This document shows, piece by piece, positions 23,014 to 35,195 of a stretch of 64,000 nt of DNA. Source of the stretch: Doris montereyensis. Its lineage: Eukaryota; Mollusca; Gastropoda; Nudibranchia; Dorididae. The position numbers and the translations under genes are program-made. Location: assembly GCA_037039925.1 (NCBI GenBank), contig JAXRKP010000567.1, forward strand, positions 171,001 through 235,000, written 5' to 3'. Under the pieces are notes generated by a model, which was not told the origin of the DNA, ran no database searches, and was given only the letters and a program-made list of their open reading frames with translations. Within the stretch, counting starts at the first letter, position 1. Every line of letters begins with the position of its first letter.

Positions 23014-23068
<55 letters not shown>
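23011..23068. repeat. (AAT)n microsatellite
   Basis: Nineteen AAT units followed by an A run. It sits right upstream of the LINE monomers. Bases 23100-24360 after it show many TCTAGATC words but nothing I can name. Confidence 0.98.
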
Positions 23069-23076
<8 letters not shown>

Positions 23077-24364
23077 TAATAATACATGTATAATATATTT
23101 TATATTTTGATAGAATGAAAGCCGCAAAAGTAGACCTACGAGGGCATGCCTGTCAGAATAGACATTAATATCTGTGGGGTAGTCAGAGATGGACTATTGG
23201 AAGTGATCGAGTACTTGCAACGAGTTAGTACAACGTATTCGATTTGGCTCCCCGTAGTCAGTTCTCAAAATAGATCTCTTACTACTAGTCTAGTCCTACC
23301 TGCCTTGGCCTCAGGTTGTCTAGATATTCTAGATCCTAAACAATAGTATAAAGTAAGAGAGCCCTTGACGTAGATTTAGGTTTCTTTCTAGATCTAGTTT
23401 GCTGTTGCGGTCAACGTCTCACTGCAGACTGTCTAGTCTATAAAATCTCATCAGATCAAGTAAGTTAAAAAAAATAAATAATGCAAGATCCAAAGATCTT
23501 GATTTTTGATCGATGTAGAATTTAGATTCTAGATTTCTAGATTTCTGTGTAATATGATTTCATGATGAAAACGGAATTTCCCTCTATTACTCTACTAGAT
23601 TAATCAAAACTCATATTTATCCCAACATTCAGACGAAGATGTCTTTTTACATGAGATCTAGATCTAGATTCTAGCTCTAGGTGTATTAGATCTAGTAGAG
23701 AGCTGTTTTTGTTGACATTGGATGAATCGTACTTCGAAGAGCAGGGAGAAATTTAAATTGGTCCAGTACGGCTTTTTTTTTATTCCCTGTAAATACTACT
23801 GGTTATAAACCTTTTTCTTATTTCCAAGCAACCAGGTCATGAGGTGTGGTGCATACAGTTACAACTATTTTCTATTTCCCGACCGTTTATTAAATATCAT
23901 TTGTTAAAGATTCTAAATTTCTAGGCTATACTGATACTGATATAGACAGGTAATGTTTTCACGAGGCAGCCATCGAAGGAAGTCTCAGCTTTTATCCGTT
24001 TATCCGACAGTTTCCATGTTAGGTAGACCAAGTATTGCTTAATTATGCTGATCTCCTAATGTTAAATTTTAGGGAGGACTTCCAATATCGGGGTACCGAT
24101 TTTATTTTTCGCTGTTGACTTAAATTCAATACAAAGTAAATATAATACTTATCAAACCATCTTTACGTAATATTCTAGCACATTTCAATGGACAGAAATA
24201 CTTTTTTAGACACAATAATCCATAGAGAAATACGGAGTCGAGCCTATAGTTAGTCTCGACACAGTGGCCATCTTTTTCTTTCTCACTGGTTTCACTATCG
24301 GCAAGATAAAATTTAGGATTTTTTCACTGCTCCAACTTTACGGGACTGCCTAGCAACAAAGCTA

Positions 24365-24660
24365 TAGGTATGTGTTTCTCCGGCGACCTATGCTTGCCTC
24401 GGATGGTGGGGGGGGGGGATTGTTCATGGGGAGCTTCTGTTTCAGGTTAAGGGAGCAGGGTAAGGGATGGTTGATAGATGGTAAACAATAAAACACGTAT
24501 GTTCACCCTTAATAATAAAACTATTGGTATGTGTCCCTGGCGACCTACGCTTGCCTTGGTTGGGGGGGGGGGGGGGAAGGGAAGGGGTGGGAGGGTCGTT
24601 CAGGGAAGCTTCTGTTTCAGGTTAAAGGAGCAGGGTAAGGGATGGTTGATAAACTTTTTT
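24365..24660. repeat. Tandem duplication, about 170 bp
   Basis: Two copies share 'gtatgtgt', 'ggcgacctacgcttgcct', a long G run, 'gcttctgtttcaggttaa' and 'gagcagggtaagggatggtt'. They differ in G-run length and small indels. The region 24660-25950 that follows holds only two short 28-bp direct repeats near 25190 ('gttacagtcttctgtcccat') and no gene I can see. Confidence 0.85.
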
Positions 24661-25951
24661 CCCGTTTACTCGTATTATCCATAACACTTCTTAAATATAA
24701 TACTTGTTACTTTAAATAGGCTGCACACATGATAGGGATCGATGAATATCAAAGGGAAACAACACAAAAACTTTCCTTTTGTGTTTTTTTTATCTTTTAA
24801 CAAAATTTCACCCATTGGTCTTCTCTTTTTCTTTGTAAGTATATTAGTATCTTGTACCACACATATATATTCCAACAATTTATTGTCATTTACACAATGT
24901 CAATCAATCATTATACACAAACTGCACACTTTTATGCAAATTAGGTAACATGGACTGGTAAAACGTTTACGAAAAATGCCCATATATATATATATATAAA
25001 CGAGACACCCGCTCTTCCTGGTAACAACATGTCTTTTCGAACTACATGGTTGGTTTCATTCTCAGTTTGATTTATGAAAATGTCTAGGTCTGCTCCCTTG
25101 TCATTGTCACATTTCAACTGCTCATGTTCATCAATCAATCAGTCTTTCGTCACTCGTCTCACTCACTCGTGTTCTCGCTGTTGTCGTTACAGTCTTCTGT
25201 CCCATCCATAGTCGTTACAGTCTTCTGTCCCATCCATTGTCGTCATAGTGTCGTGTGTCGTTATAGTGTCACACGATCTCTGAAAGGCTCACATTGAACG
25301 TAGCTCCTCCCACTATCACTTTATTTTACTTTCTTTCTTTATCCTCCACAAAAACCAAGCCCCAACTTTTTATCTCACCCCTTCAAAATAAATCCTCTTT
25401 ATTATGTCTCTTGGGTGGTACCCCGACTATGAAAGTCCTTCCAATTTTAGAACTAACTACCAAAAAAAAAACCCAATTTGGATGGTTTGATGGGTCTACA
25501 TCAAATTACATTTTTTAAACCCTTTCGAATTTAAACCTACAAATGTGAGCTTGGAGATATTTTTCATAGTGTATTGGTCTTGAGCCAATCACTTGCGTCG
25601 AATGACCAGGATTTCAATGCACAGAGTGACGTCTTGTACGTAACTGAGGGGAAAAATAAGAAACAGTTAAATTTATCAAGTCAAGTGCTTTTCCTCTATT
25701 GTGTGACTAAAATATTGAAAGTTATCCTGGTTTCATGAAAAATGGTTCATGATTATGGATTTTACATACATAGTAAAATTACTTTGATGCACCTTTTTCA
25801 GAAGTGTTTTGTAAATTGATTGTCAAGTGTTTTCGTTATATCTGAGCCAAATTACTCAATCTTGGTATCAATATTTGAAAGTCACAATAAGATGAACATT
25901 ACAAAAGCCCTGTTAGTTACCTTCAATCAGTTAGCGCATTTGATCCTTCAG

Positions 25952-26010
25952 ATGGCTATGACGAGCTTCGTGGACAGTCTGACCAATGACAGGCAAATAT
26001 TTCAATGCAG
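25952..26010 (+). CDS. Possible first coding exon of the RING gene
   Basis: An ATG at 25952 preceded by TTGATCCTTCAG opens MAMTSFVDSLTNDRQIFQC and ends TGCAG/GTAGCT, a usable donor. The end phase fits the exon at 30242 (AG + A = Arg). There is no family evidence, so this rests on splice-site and phase logic only. The 4.2-kb intron this implies would contain the 45-bp minisatellite. Confidence 0.3.
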
Positions 26011-27394
26011 GTAGCTTAGGAGGAAGGGATAGGCGCAAAGTGAGACACCTTCAGTGTTAGGAATAGTTTCCATAAAATTCACACCTTCGTCGCTACTAAA
26101 TAATCTAAATTGAGCATAATATATTCATTGTGTGAATTCAAAAGTATAAAGTAATAAAATCTGTATTCAAAGAGAATAGAGTCAGTTGAAGTTCCATCAA
26201 AATCGGATGAAAATAACAATGCTAGAATTTAAAATAATTTTGGCATAATTCTTTAACAGTTGTGTAAAATTCAAATATTTCAGTTATTTATGAGTCAATT
26301 TTAGAGTATTTGGTATCATTATTCTTATCTTTACAATTTTAAACCAATAAGTGCATCCCGACTCCTAATATCAAATAGCAAGCATTTTAGCCCTTTAGTC
26401 TGACTTTCCTGGCTTACTACTGTCTTCCACCGGCCGTCCACTTGAACATAACCATCTTCAACGTTCGGATTGACAGGCAAGGACAGTTTATAAATATAAT
26501 GCTGTTTCCTGAGCGGCCATCTTGTCTGGGGTTGTAGATCATAAAGCAATCAGAGACAAGAATTAAAAGTTTGATCCCAGAGTTTGGGGAGACTACACAA
26601 TAAGCCTATGGAAAAAAAAAGAGGGTGAAGTTTCACCTCAGACTATGTTGGCATGTTATAAACTTCAAAAGAAAGATGTCGTTAAGTATGCAAGAATAAG
26701 ATGGAGCCAAATTTGCTCATGAGTAAAAATAGTGAACACTAGAGGGTTAAAAGGTTTGGCCCAATGAAGCAGACATTTCTCTCATTGTTCAGGTAAAATT
26801 AACACAGCCTTCGTCATTTTGTAACAGTAACAAAACACTTTCCAAAAAGAAAGCCTACCAAGTTATTTTTGCTTAAATATATGTGTCCGTACTTAGTCCC
26901 TCCAGCACCCCCAAAACCTCTACCCCTCTCTTGACCTCCTCACCCTCCCATCTATTGCCTCCCATCTATTGCAACAATATATTTGTCTGTTTCTTTTCCC
27001 GCCTCACATAGATCTTGATAATTGCTTCTCATGGTGGTAGATGAGATAGCTTGAAGCTGACTTTTTCTTTATTTTTTTACCTCTTATTTACATTTAGTTG
27101 CAAACATGGAAAAACCTGAAAGATAGAAATAGAAAGAGGGACTGGGCAGAATTGAGGGATGAAGAAACAAAGAGAAGAGGGGACCAAAAAATCTAGAGGT
27201 AATGAGAAGGAAAGAGCGAGAATATTAATTATGAACGACTCTTACCCTTAAACGAAACTCCCGTGAGATTACGACCGATAAAATACCGGTTGGGAATAAC
27301 AAAAAAAGTATTTTCAACACCCGGTTGGGAATAACAAAAATTCTTATTCACAGCACGCATGGGAATACATTCAAACCTTGTTATATCGCCAACT

Positions 27395-28600
27395 GTTGTG
27401 CCAGCGGTAACTTGGTGTTGTAAAGGGAATGGTGTTATAACAAAAACAACGGTAACTTGATGTTATAAAGGGAATGGTGTTATAACAAAAACAACGGTAA
27501 CTTGATGTTATAAAGGGAATGGTGTTATAACAAAAACAACGGTAACTTGGTGTTGTAAAGGGAATGGTGCTATAACAAAAACAACGGTAACTTGGTGTTG
27601 TAAAGGGAATGGTGCTATAACAAAAACAACGGTAACTTGGTGTTATAAAGGGAATGGTGTTATAACAAAAACAACGGTAACTTGGTGTTGTAAAGGGAAT
27701 GGTGCTATAACAAAAACAACGGTAACTTGGTAACTTGTTATAAAGGGAATGGTGTTATAACAAAAACATCGGTAACTTGGTGTTGTAAAGGGAATGGTGC
27801 TATAACAAAAACAACGGTAACTTGGTGTTATAAAGGGAATGGTGTTATAACAAAAACAACGGTAACTTGATGTTATAAAGGGAATGGTGTTATAACAAAA
27901 ACAACGGTAACTTGGTGTTATAAAGGGAATGGTGTTATAACAAAAACAGTGGTAACTTGGTGTTATAAAGGGAATGGTGTTATAACAAAAACAACGGTAA
28001 CTTGGTGTTATAAAGGGAATGGTGTTATAACAAAAACATCAGTATCTTGGTGTTATAAAGGGAATGGTGTTATAACAAAAAAACAACTTGGTGTTATAAA
28101 GGGAATGGTGTTATAACAAAAACAACGGTAACTTGGTGTTATAAAGGGAATGGTGTTATAACAAAAACAACGGTAACTTGGTGTTATAAAGGGAATGGTG
28201 TTATAACAAAAACAATCAGTAACTTGGTGTTATAAAGGGAATGGTGTTATAACAAGAAAAGTGGTAGCTTGATGTTATAAAGGGAATGGTGTTATAACAA
28301 AACATCAGTATCTTGGTGTAACTTGATGTTATAAAGGGAATGGTGTTATAACAAAAACATCAGTATCTTGGTGTTATAAAGGGAATAGTGTTATAACAAG
28401 AAAAGTGGTAACTTGATGTTATAAAGGGAATGGTGTTATAACAAAAACATCAGTATCTTGGTGTTATTATAAAAGGAATGGTGTTATATAAAAAACAGCA
28501 GTAACTTGGTGTTATAAAGGGAATGGTGTTATAACAGAAACAGCAGTAACTTGTTATGTTATAAAGGAATGGTGTTTATAACGAAAACACCCTATTTCAG
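27395..28600. repeat. 45-bp minisatellite with hairpin-capable unit
   Basis: About 26 units of 45 bp: 'ggtaacttggtgttataaag', 'ggaatggtgttataacaaaa', 'acaac'. Each unit carries GTTATAA and TTATAAC about 11 bp apart, an inverted repeat. Units differ mostly by TTGTAAAG versus TTATAAAG and GGTGC versus GGTGT, and get more degenerate after 28240. Bases 26011-27394 before it contain no gene I recognise. Confidence 0.97.
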
Positions 28601-28964
28601 TAAATGAGGGAAATATTCAATATTTGACTGATCAAGTAGAAGAAAAACGACGATCACTGACAAGGCAATGTAGACCTACTGCATGGGAAAAGGTTATTGT
28701 ATTACATGTCTTATAATTATACAAATAGGATCACCTGATGTTATCAAGAAAGAGAGAAAATAATTAAATGAATGAATCAGTGAATGTACAAAATAAATAG
28801 AGCCTACAATGTAAAAAAATGTGTCTTTTAGGACAATAATGCTTATTTTACTTTAATCATTTCTTTTATTAATTCTTATTTGGATTCCTCACTATGTACG
28901 TTTAAAAAGGCTGAAAAGATAAGTCCACTGGTTTGATCAAATATCAAATGGAAAAAACAATCTA

Positions 28965-29160
28965 TGGATATTGTTAACGAAATGAGAATATAATAATATG
29001 ATAATGGCATTCCCTGGATTATGATTTATCTTTATATTAAAATTAAATCTCTCAAACTTTGACTGTCGTAAACTAAGAAACCATTGTATCGGAAAGGGAT
29101 GATGTCAAGTATGATTTTTGGATCGAACTCTACACAGCATTTTCATTGTAATGACTGGAA
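28965..29160 (+). repeat. Dispersed repeat D, copy 1
   Basis: Shares 'ggattatgattt.tctttat', 'actttgactg', 'gtaaact.agaaacca', 'atcaagta.gat' and 'attgtaatgac' with 40722-40930 in the same orientation. Class not recognisable. Confidence 0.6.
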
Positions 29161-29639
29161 ATAAACAGGAAAAAGAATGAGCAACAGTGAAGAGTTTCCT
29201 GATGCGTTAAAAGGAAAAAGAAATTTTTTTGAATACAAAAAGGATTACATATAATATTGATATTTGGATTGAAATGGTGTTTGGTAATGTTTAAATCAAA
29301 GACTGCAGAGGTTCCTGCAATCCGTTAATTTGTTGAAATTATTGAAAATCAATAGTTAAGAAAGCTAAATCTATTACAGAAGATCAGACACATCCATTGC
29401 GCCAAGAATTTAGATTATAATCAGAAAGAAGCAGTAGATTTTTCTTATCTAAAAGAACAAAGAAAGAAAGATACAAAAATGTGTTTATTCCTAAGCAATA
29501 AGACTGTTGTAAACTGAGCACAGACGATGACAATGTTGCTCATATACATCCAACTACATTCATATATACATATGTACTTTTCCATGTTATATTAGATAGA
29601 ATGTCTGAATATTAATTTTGTTTGTAACATGACATTACA

Positions 29640-29818
29640 GTTGTCTACGATCGAGTGAATTTTTCCATTCCCCTCACTCACTCCCCTTTGTGTACCTATT
29701 TCTAGTTGTGTGTTTAATGTTTAGATAGAAATGTGTTTGTAGCTTTGTAAATTTGTGTCATGTGACAAAGTCAATTTTCTCATATGAGATCATTAAAATT
29801 ATTTTTATCTTATCTTAA
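29640..29818 (+). mobile_element. LINE 3' UTR fragment
   Basis: Matches the 3' UTR of the LINE end at 3828-4030 in opposite orientation: 'gtgaatttttccatt', 'actcactccccttt', 'catgtgacaaagtcaatttt', 'ctcatatgagatcatta' and a terminal 'ttttatcttatctta'. No coding part is attached. Confidence 0.75.
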
Positions 29819-29867
29819 AGTCAGCTATAGATAGATCTTTACTGAAATTGCTGTATGGGTGCAAGTA

Positions 29868-30205
29868 ATGTGGGGGCTCGGTAGTCCAAAGGCAAGGTGT
29901 CAGCCTTTCAACCAAAATGTAGTGGGTTTGAGCCGTGCCGACGGTTGAAAACTTTTCTGGAGTTTTTTCGAGCAAATCCAATCCCCCGGTCCCGGTCCAG
30001 GTAGGTAGATCGACACCTAGTCTCATCGGAGACAGACAATAAAAAGGAGGTCCTGTGTGCAGATTACAAAATCTGTGCACATTAAAGATCCCTTGGCTGT
30101 TTACAGGACAGTCCGGGCAAAATTTAAAATCCTACCAAAAGCCCTAAGTTCACCTTAGTTGTGGATGTGGGTAAATCAAATCAAATCAAATCAAAGTAAT
30201 TTATG
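29868..30205 (+). mobile_element. tRNA-derived SINE, family B, near full length
   Basis: Head 'ggctcggtagtccaaagg' (box A region) and 'tgggtttgagccgtg' (box B). Body 'caggtaggtagatcgacacc', 'atcggagacagacaat', 'aaaggaggtcctgtgtgcag' and 'cacattaaagatcccttggc'. The end is 'ggatgtgggtaaatcaaatc' with a (ATCAA)n tail. It ends about 40 bp before the exon at 30242, so its tail may supply part of the intron's acceptor region. Confidence 0.88.
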
Positions 30206-30241
30206 TAATGTAAAGAGAATGTTCAATGTTCTCTAGGTGAG

Positions 30242-30394
30242 AGTCAACACCAACGACAGCAAGGCCAAGATGATTCAAGCAGTGATACTTGGAGCAACTG
30301 TCATCATTTGTTTGGGCGTCGTTATCTCTCTAGTCAACCGGAGAGAGAGCCACACATGCTCATCAGGCTTCAAACCGTTCCTCCCGTCGCAATG
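30242..30394 (+). CDS. RING gene, membrane-segment exon
   Basis: From the ATG at 30270 the frame reads MIQAVILGATVIICLGVVIS and LVNRRES: a single membrane helix followed by positive charges. The upstream part of the frame (RVNTNDSKAK) is also open, so the ATG need not be the start. The donor is CAATG/GTATGC. In the next frame the 3' half reads ATHAHQASNRSSRRN, which joins the RING exon in phase, whereas the membrane frame does not. A one-base slip in the CGGAGAGAGAGCC stretch around 30338-30350 would reconcile them. Two acceptors are possible (CTCTAG/ at 30236 or GTGAG/ at 30241). Confidence 0.6.
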
Positions 30395-30474
30395 GTATGC
30401 TTTATAATCACCACTTCTACACCGCTTCTGTTTTATTACTAATATTTATGTCACACACACAAGAAGGTAAAATT

Positions 30475-30775
30475 CCTTCCTTTATCATTGCCGTTATGGT
30501 TCATAGAGCTGGAGCTTATCAGAGTTTGTGTAACGTGAAGTGGAACAGTTAAAAATACACCCCCATCTGGACAGGACACTAGTGTGCTGCAGGTATTACT
30601 CCCCAATCAAGGCTGGTACCCTTTGTACATGAGTTAAGTGGGATATTGTGTCTGAAGTGTGTTTCCCAAAGAACACAATGTCACACATATATATGGTATT
30701 GCCAGAATCAAACCCAAGGCCTCATGATCTGAAGTCTGACAGCCTAGTACCACAAGGCACTGATGCCACTAAGCA
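30475..30775 (-). mobile_element. SINE family A, inverse orientation
   Basis: Read on the minus strand: box B region 'gggtttgattctgg', then 'gtgttctttgggaaacacac', 'acaaagggtaccagccttg', 'ctagtgtcctgtccagatgg' and an end 'aagctccagctctatgaacc'. It is in the intron of the RING gene. Confidence 0.75.
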
Positions 30776-31959
30776 CACACTAGTCTCTTGTTTTCCCCTT
30801 ACAATTTGTTTGACATCTGTAGACCTCACTTTTCCTAATGCTAGATGGGCACAGTTATATTCATGTTTGTTCCACTCCAAGTTTTTCGGCATGTCTTTGT
30901 TCTGTTATATTGTTTCATGTTCAAATTTTGCACATTTATTTAAAACCTTATAATATCAAAATATGGCTACATTTTTCCCTGTTCAATTTAAACTTGAAAT
31001 AGCAAAAAATCTGTCATAAAGCTATACATGTTGTGTACAATGTTTAAAAAACCCCACATATTCAAGGGTATACAGTAAATACCAGGCTTGAAAAGAGAGT
31101 TAATTGTCTTTATCATGACATCTCAACGATGTTAATAAAACTGTTTAAGAACGGATTACAATTTATTGTTTTATCGCAACATTTTTTTAATGTTAGCAAA
31201 TTGCTTGTGTGTTTTTTATTGTGATGCTCTATGGTTTCTTTGATTGAATTTGTAAAAAGTTTTGATTTTTAAATCTTTCTGTGCTTTTGATTGTACAGCC
31301 ATCAAGCACCTTTGGTGGATGTCATGCACTCTATAAATGTATTATTAATATTATTACTACTTACAGCTGAAGAATAACAGCAGATTAGTCTGAATCTGAT
31401 CTGAAGAAGATGGAGAGAAGAAGATTCTTTAGCCATTCAAAGAAAGAATGAATTTGCTTTTAAGAATGACATGAAAGACAAACTTAAAAGCGTGTAAAAT
31501 CAGAGGCGTTATAATCACTTCATTTTTTGCAATTTTATGCTATGAAGTAAACTTCATTTGTTTCGGGTTAACAAATTTTGAAAAAATTTTTTTTATTGCG
31601 ACATGCACCTTTTATAGACTGCACAAAATTTTAATTTGATATGATGTGAAATAGCAAAATTATCAGCAAAAAGGTAGCTCATATAAAGTGGAATTGACTG
31701 TAGTTAAGTTTAATGCAAGACCGCCTTTGCATCTTAATGGTCTGAATAGTGACTATTTTATGATACTGTATCTGTATCTAATCTATGTACAGTAGTCGTT
31801 GGATAATTAGATGCCGTAACTGCAAGCTTAGAATGGGGACATAAGTTTATCTATTTATTAATAAGTATCCATTTATGCACGCCAGGTGGAATGCATAATT
31901 GCACGCTTGAACCTACAAATCTGTGACAACGTTTGTGAAGGATTTGCCCAAAACTGTGA

Positions 31960-33195
31960 TGTCATCATGTTTTTAACTTTTGACACACATCGATAGGCCT
32001 AAACTGAGATGTCATCATGTTTTAAACTTTTGACATGTAGATAGGCCTAAACTGAGATGTCATCATGTTTTAAACTTTTTTTAAACTGAGATTTTTGACA
32101 CGTAGATAGGCCTAAACTGAGATGTCATCATGTTTTAAACTTTTGACACATAGATAGGCCTAAACTGAGATGTCATCATGTTTTAAACTTTTGACACACA
32201 TAGATAGGCCTAAACTCAGATGTCATCATGTTTTAAACTTTTGACACACATAGATAGGCCTAAACTCAGATGTCATCATGTTTTAAACTTTTGATACACA
32301 TAGATAGGAGCCTAATTTTCATTTGTTAAACTGAGATGTCATCATGTTTTAAACTTTTGACACACGAAGATAGGCCTAAACTGAGATGTCATCATGACTT
32401 TTGACACACGAAGATTTAAACTGAGATGTCATCATTTTTAAACTTTTCACATATGAAGATAGGCCTAAACTGAGATGTCATCATGTTTTAAACTTTTGAC
32501 ACGCGTAAATAGACCTAAACTGAGATGTCATCATGTTTTAAACTTTTTGACACGCGTATATAGGCCTAAACTGAGATGTCATCATGTTTTAAACTTTTAG
32601 CAATGTGCATAGGCCTAAACTGAGATGTCATCATGTTTTAAACTTTTGACACACGAAGATAGGCCTAAACTGAGATGTCATCATGTTTTAAACTTTTGAC
32701 ACGTATATAGGCCTAAACTGAGATGTCATCATGTTTTAAACTTTTGACACGCGTATATAGGCCTAAACTGAGATGTCATCATGTTTTAAACTTTTAGCAA
32801 TGTGCATAGGCCTAAACTGAGATGTCATCATGTTTTAAACTTTAGCAATGTGCATAGGCCTAAACTGAGATGTCATCATGTTTTAAACTTTTGACCCACG
32901 TAGATAGATCTAAACTGAGATGTCCTCAGGTTTTTAACTTTTGACACGCCTACATAGGCCTAAACTGAGATGTCATCATGTTTTAAACTTTTAGCAATGT
33001 ACATAGGCCTAAACTGAGATGTCATCATGTTTTAAACTTTTGACACGCCTACATAGGCCTAAACTGAGATGTCATCATGTTTTAAACTTTTGACACACGA
33101 AGATAGGCCTAAACTGAGATGTCATCATGTTTTAAACTATTAGCAATGTACATAGGCCTAAACTGAGATGTCATCATGTTTTAGACTTTGACACG
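31960..33195. repeat. About 50-bp minisatellite in the RING gene intron
   Basis: About 24 units: 'ataggcctaaactgagatgt', 'catcatgttttaaacttttg', then a variable segment of 6-12 bp ('acacacgaag', 'acacgcgtat', 'agcaatgtgc'). The first 40 bp are nearly constant while the last part comes in three or four types. Several units are truncated (around 32320 and 32400). The intron from 30776 to 31959 shows nothing else I recognise. Confidence 0.96.
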
Positions 33196-33862
33196 CGTAC
33201 ATGCACGCTTGTCGCGCATCTTTCCGGAGCCTATTTTGTGGGATAGACTCGTGTGTCACCAATATACAGAGTAGAGTAATTGCGATTGAAATTGATCGGT
33301 TGGTGGAGAGTGACTGACTGGGTTGCTTGCATGCATTGTGAGGTGCTCATGCTATGTAGTCATTTACTGTACCTACAGGAGTTACTTGAGTAGCTTCTCA
33401 TAACTACGCTGTACCCGTAGTTGCACGTTTTTGTATTCTCCCACACAACATGTAGTAAGTAATTATCCAGTGACTGCTGTGTATATGCTGTAAAGGTCGT
33501 TTCCTCTTTTTTCTTTCTTGTTTTTCTTGTTGTTTTTTTATTGTGTCATTTGTGTCATAGTGTTTGTCAGTCGGTCTGCCTGTCTATGTCTCAGTGTTTT
33601 TCTCTTGCGACCTCTGGGTTGCAAGCATCAAACTCGTGACTTTAGTTGAATTCTTCCATGACCTTCTGTGGCATCATTTTTAAAATTCTTTTGTTTAAGT
33701 TTAAAGAAGATGAGCACAGTAAGAATTTGAAATTGAAGCATCTTTTTGATACTGTAAGTAAGATCATTTCGAGCATCTTAACCCGTACACTGGAAGATAG
33801 AATGGGAACTGAGAAAGAAAGAAAGTAAAATAATGAATAGTACTCATGTTCGTTCTCATCAG

Positions 33863-34098
33863 GCACTCCAAGGAGCAGTCCATACAACGGAGAGCTCAGA
33901 AACAGACATTTAAACAAGTCGTCAGAGGCAGAATGTGTCATTTGCTTTGAAGTGCGACCTCAAGTTGAAATCTACCCCTGCGGCCATCGGATTTTATGCG
34001 AGACCTGTATCACGAGGCTCATCAGCGACTCCAAAACATTTTGCCCCATTTGCCGGTCTGGCATCAAGGGCTATGGCATTGTAGAGGATAGTGAGTAG
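33863..34098 (+). CDS. RING gene, C3HC4 RING exon
   Basis: The acceptor is TTCTCATCAG/GCACTCC. The frame reads TPRSSPYNGELRNRHLNKSS, then a RING: ECVIC, VEIYPCGHRILCETC, FCPICRSG, ending GIVEDSE and TAG at 34096-34098. Metal ligands follow C-x2-C-x11-C-x-H-x3-C-x2-C-x11-C-x2-C, a complete C3HC4 set. The stop overlaps a perfect splice donor (GATA/GTGAGT at 34091-34096), so the protein may end here or run on into another exon; ending just after the RING is common. An ORF on the other strand is a shadow. Confidence 0.88.
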
Positions 34099-35195
34099 GA
34101 ACGTGAAATCCATACCATTCTTCAGTTTGTTCATTGTATCTATGCAAGGTGGCTTTGTCTATTTTTATTTTCATTTGTTGAAATTTCAATGTCTTTAATT
34201 TTATTTTCATTTGTTGAAAATATCAATGCTTTTAGTTTTGTTTTTCATTATTTGAAAATATCAATGCCTTTAGTTCTGTTTTGGACTAAATGTGATTATC
34301 AAAACTCCTTGCACAGCTCCTCTTTACTATCTGATGATACACAGCCAGCTGTACTGTCTTTAATTTTTTTCAGACACTTTTTTTAGCTGTTTTTTAATGG
34401 ACTATGAATTGAATGAATTAGTGAAGTTTAAAGAAAAATTTAATATTTGAAAAGGTTGAAAACGATGCAAGTTGTAAATTCATTTTCATTTTATTGTTCT
34501 TTGATTTCGTGCATAGTTCTCTTTAAGAAATGCAAAATGAAACTGAAAAGAAAAAAAGGCATCGAAGCAAGACGAGACGAAAGAGAAATCTTTGTTTTAG
34601 TTTTACTTACAGTACAGGCTGAATATTTTTTAATGAAACAAAAATCATTTTGAAAACATCTCTTCCTAAGTGTAGAGGAGCAAGCGTATATTGTATTCTT
34701 TTTTTCAGTCATGTGTCAATCATCTTTGTGAACATACTTTTTATTCTCCTTTATGATCAATTTTATTCTTCGTTTTTCAACACTGTACAACATGTAGTTT
34801 GATTTTGATATAGATATATATATATATATATATACACACAATATATCATCTTCATATATGTATACACAGTGAAATCTGGTTATAACAGGATCGATGGGGA
34901 GAGGCTACAGTCCTATTATAACATTTCCTGCTTTATGCAGGTTGCAAGGAAATAAGTCACCTGTGCATAGCTTGAGGCAGTACTATTACTATTACTAGTA
35001 GTAGTAGGCCAGCCATCGTAATGTATTAGAAACAGGCACACAGTCTCTCCTCTTGCTTTTTAGACCTGTCATGCACTTCAAAACACCTGCATAGGGTTGC
35101 GATGAAGTCAGCAATGAAAAAATATTAAGAATTTTTAAGCATACATCTACAGTGTACACATTTTTGTGCTTCCTGGTGTACATGCCACTTTGGCA
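34099..35195. other. No gene recognised
   Basis: AT-rich sequence, possibly the 3' UTR of the RING gene. It contains three imperfect copies of 'tttttattttcatttgttga' at 34150-34260, an (AT)n run at 34815 and a short ATT/TAG stretch at 34983. Confidence 0.6.

Larger units (their letters stand above)
30242..34098 (+). other. Gene span: membrane-anchored RING finger protein
   Basis: Two exons, separated by a 3.5-kb intron with a SINE and a minisatellite, encode a short protein. It has one hydrophobic membrane segment, a basic/Ser-rich linker and a C-terminal C3HC4 RING. RING domains of this type recruit E2 enzymes and transfer ubiquitin, so a small membrane-bound E3 ligase is the likely role; the compartment cannot be read. 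The layout (membrane segment, linker, terminal RING) resembles MUL1-like and other small membrane E3s, but I cannot assign an orthologue. The membrane-segment frame and the RING frame differ by one base across the exon junction, so an indel in exon 30242-30394 is likely. Confidence 0.7.
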
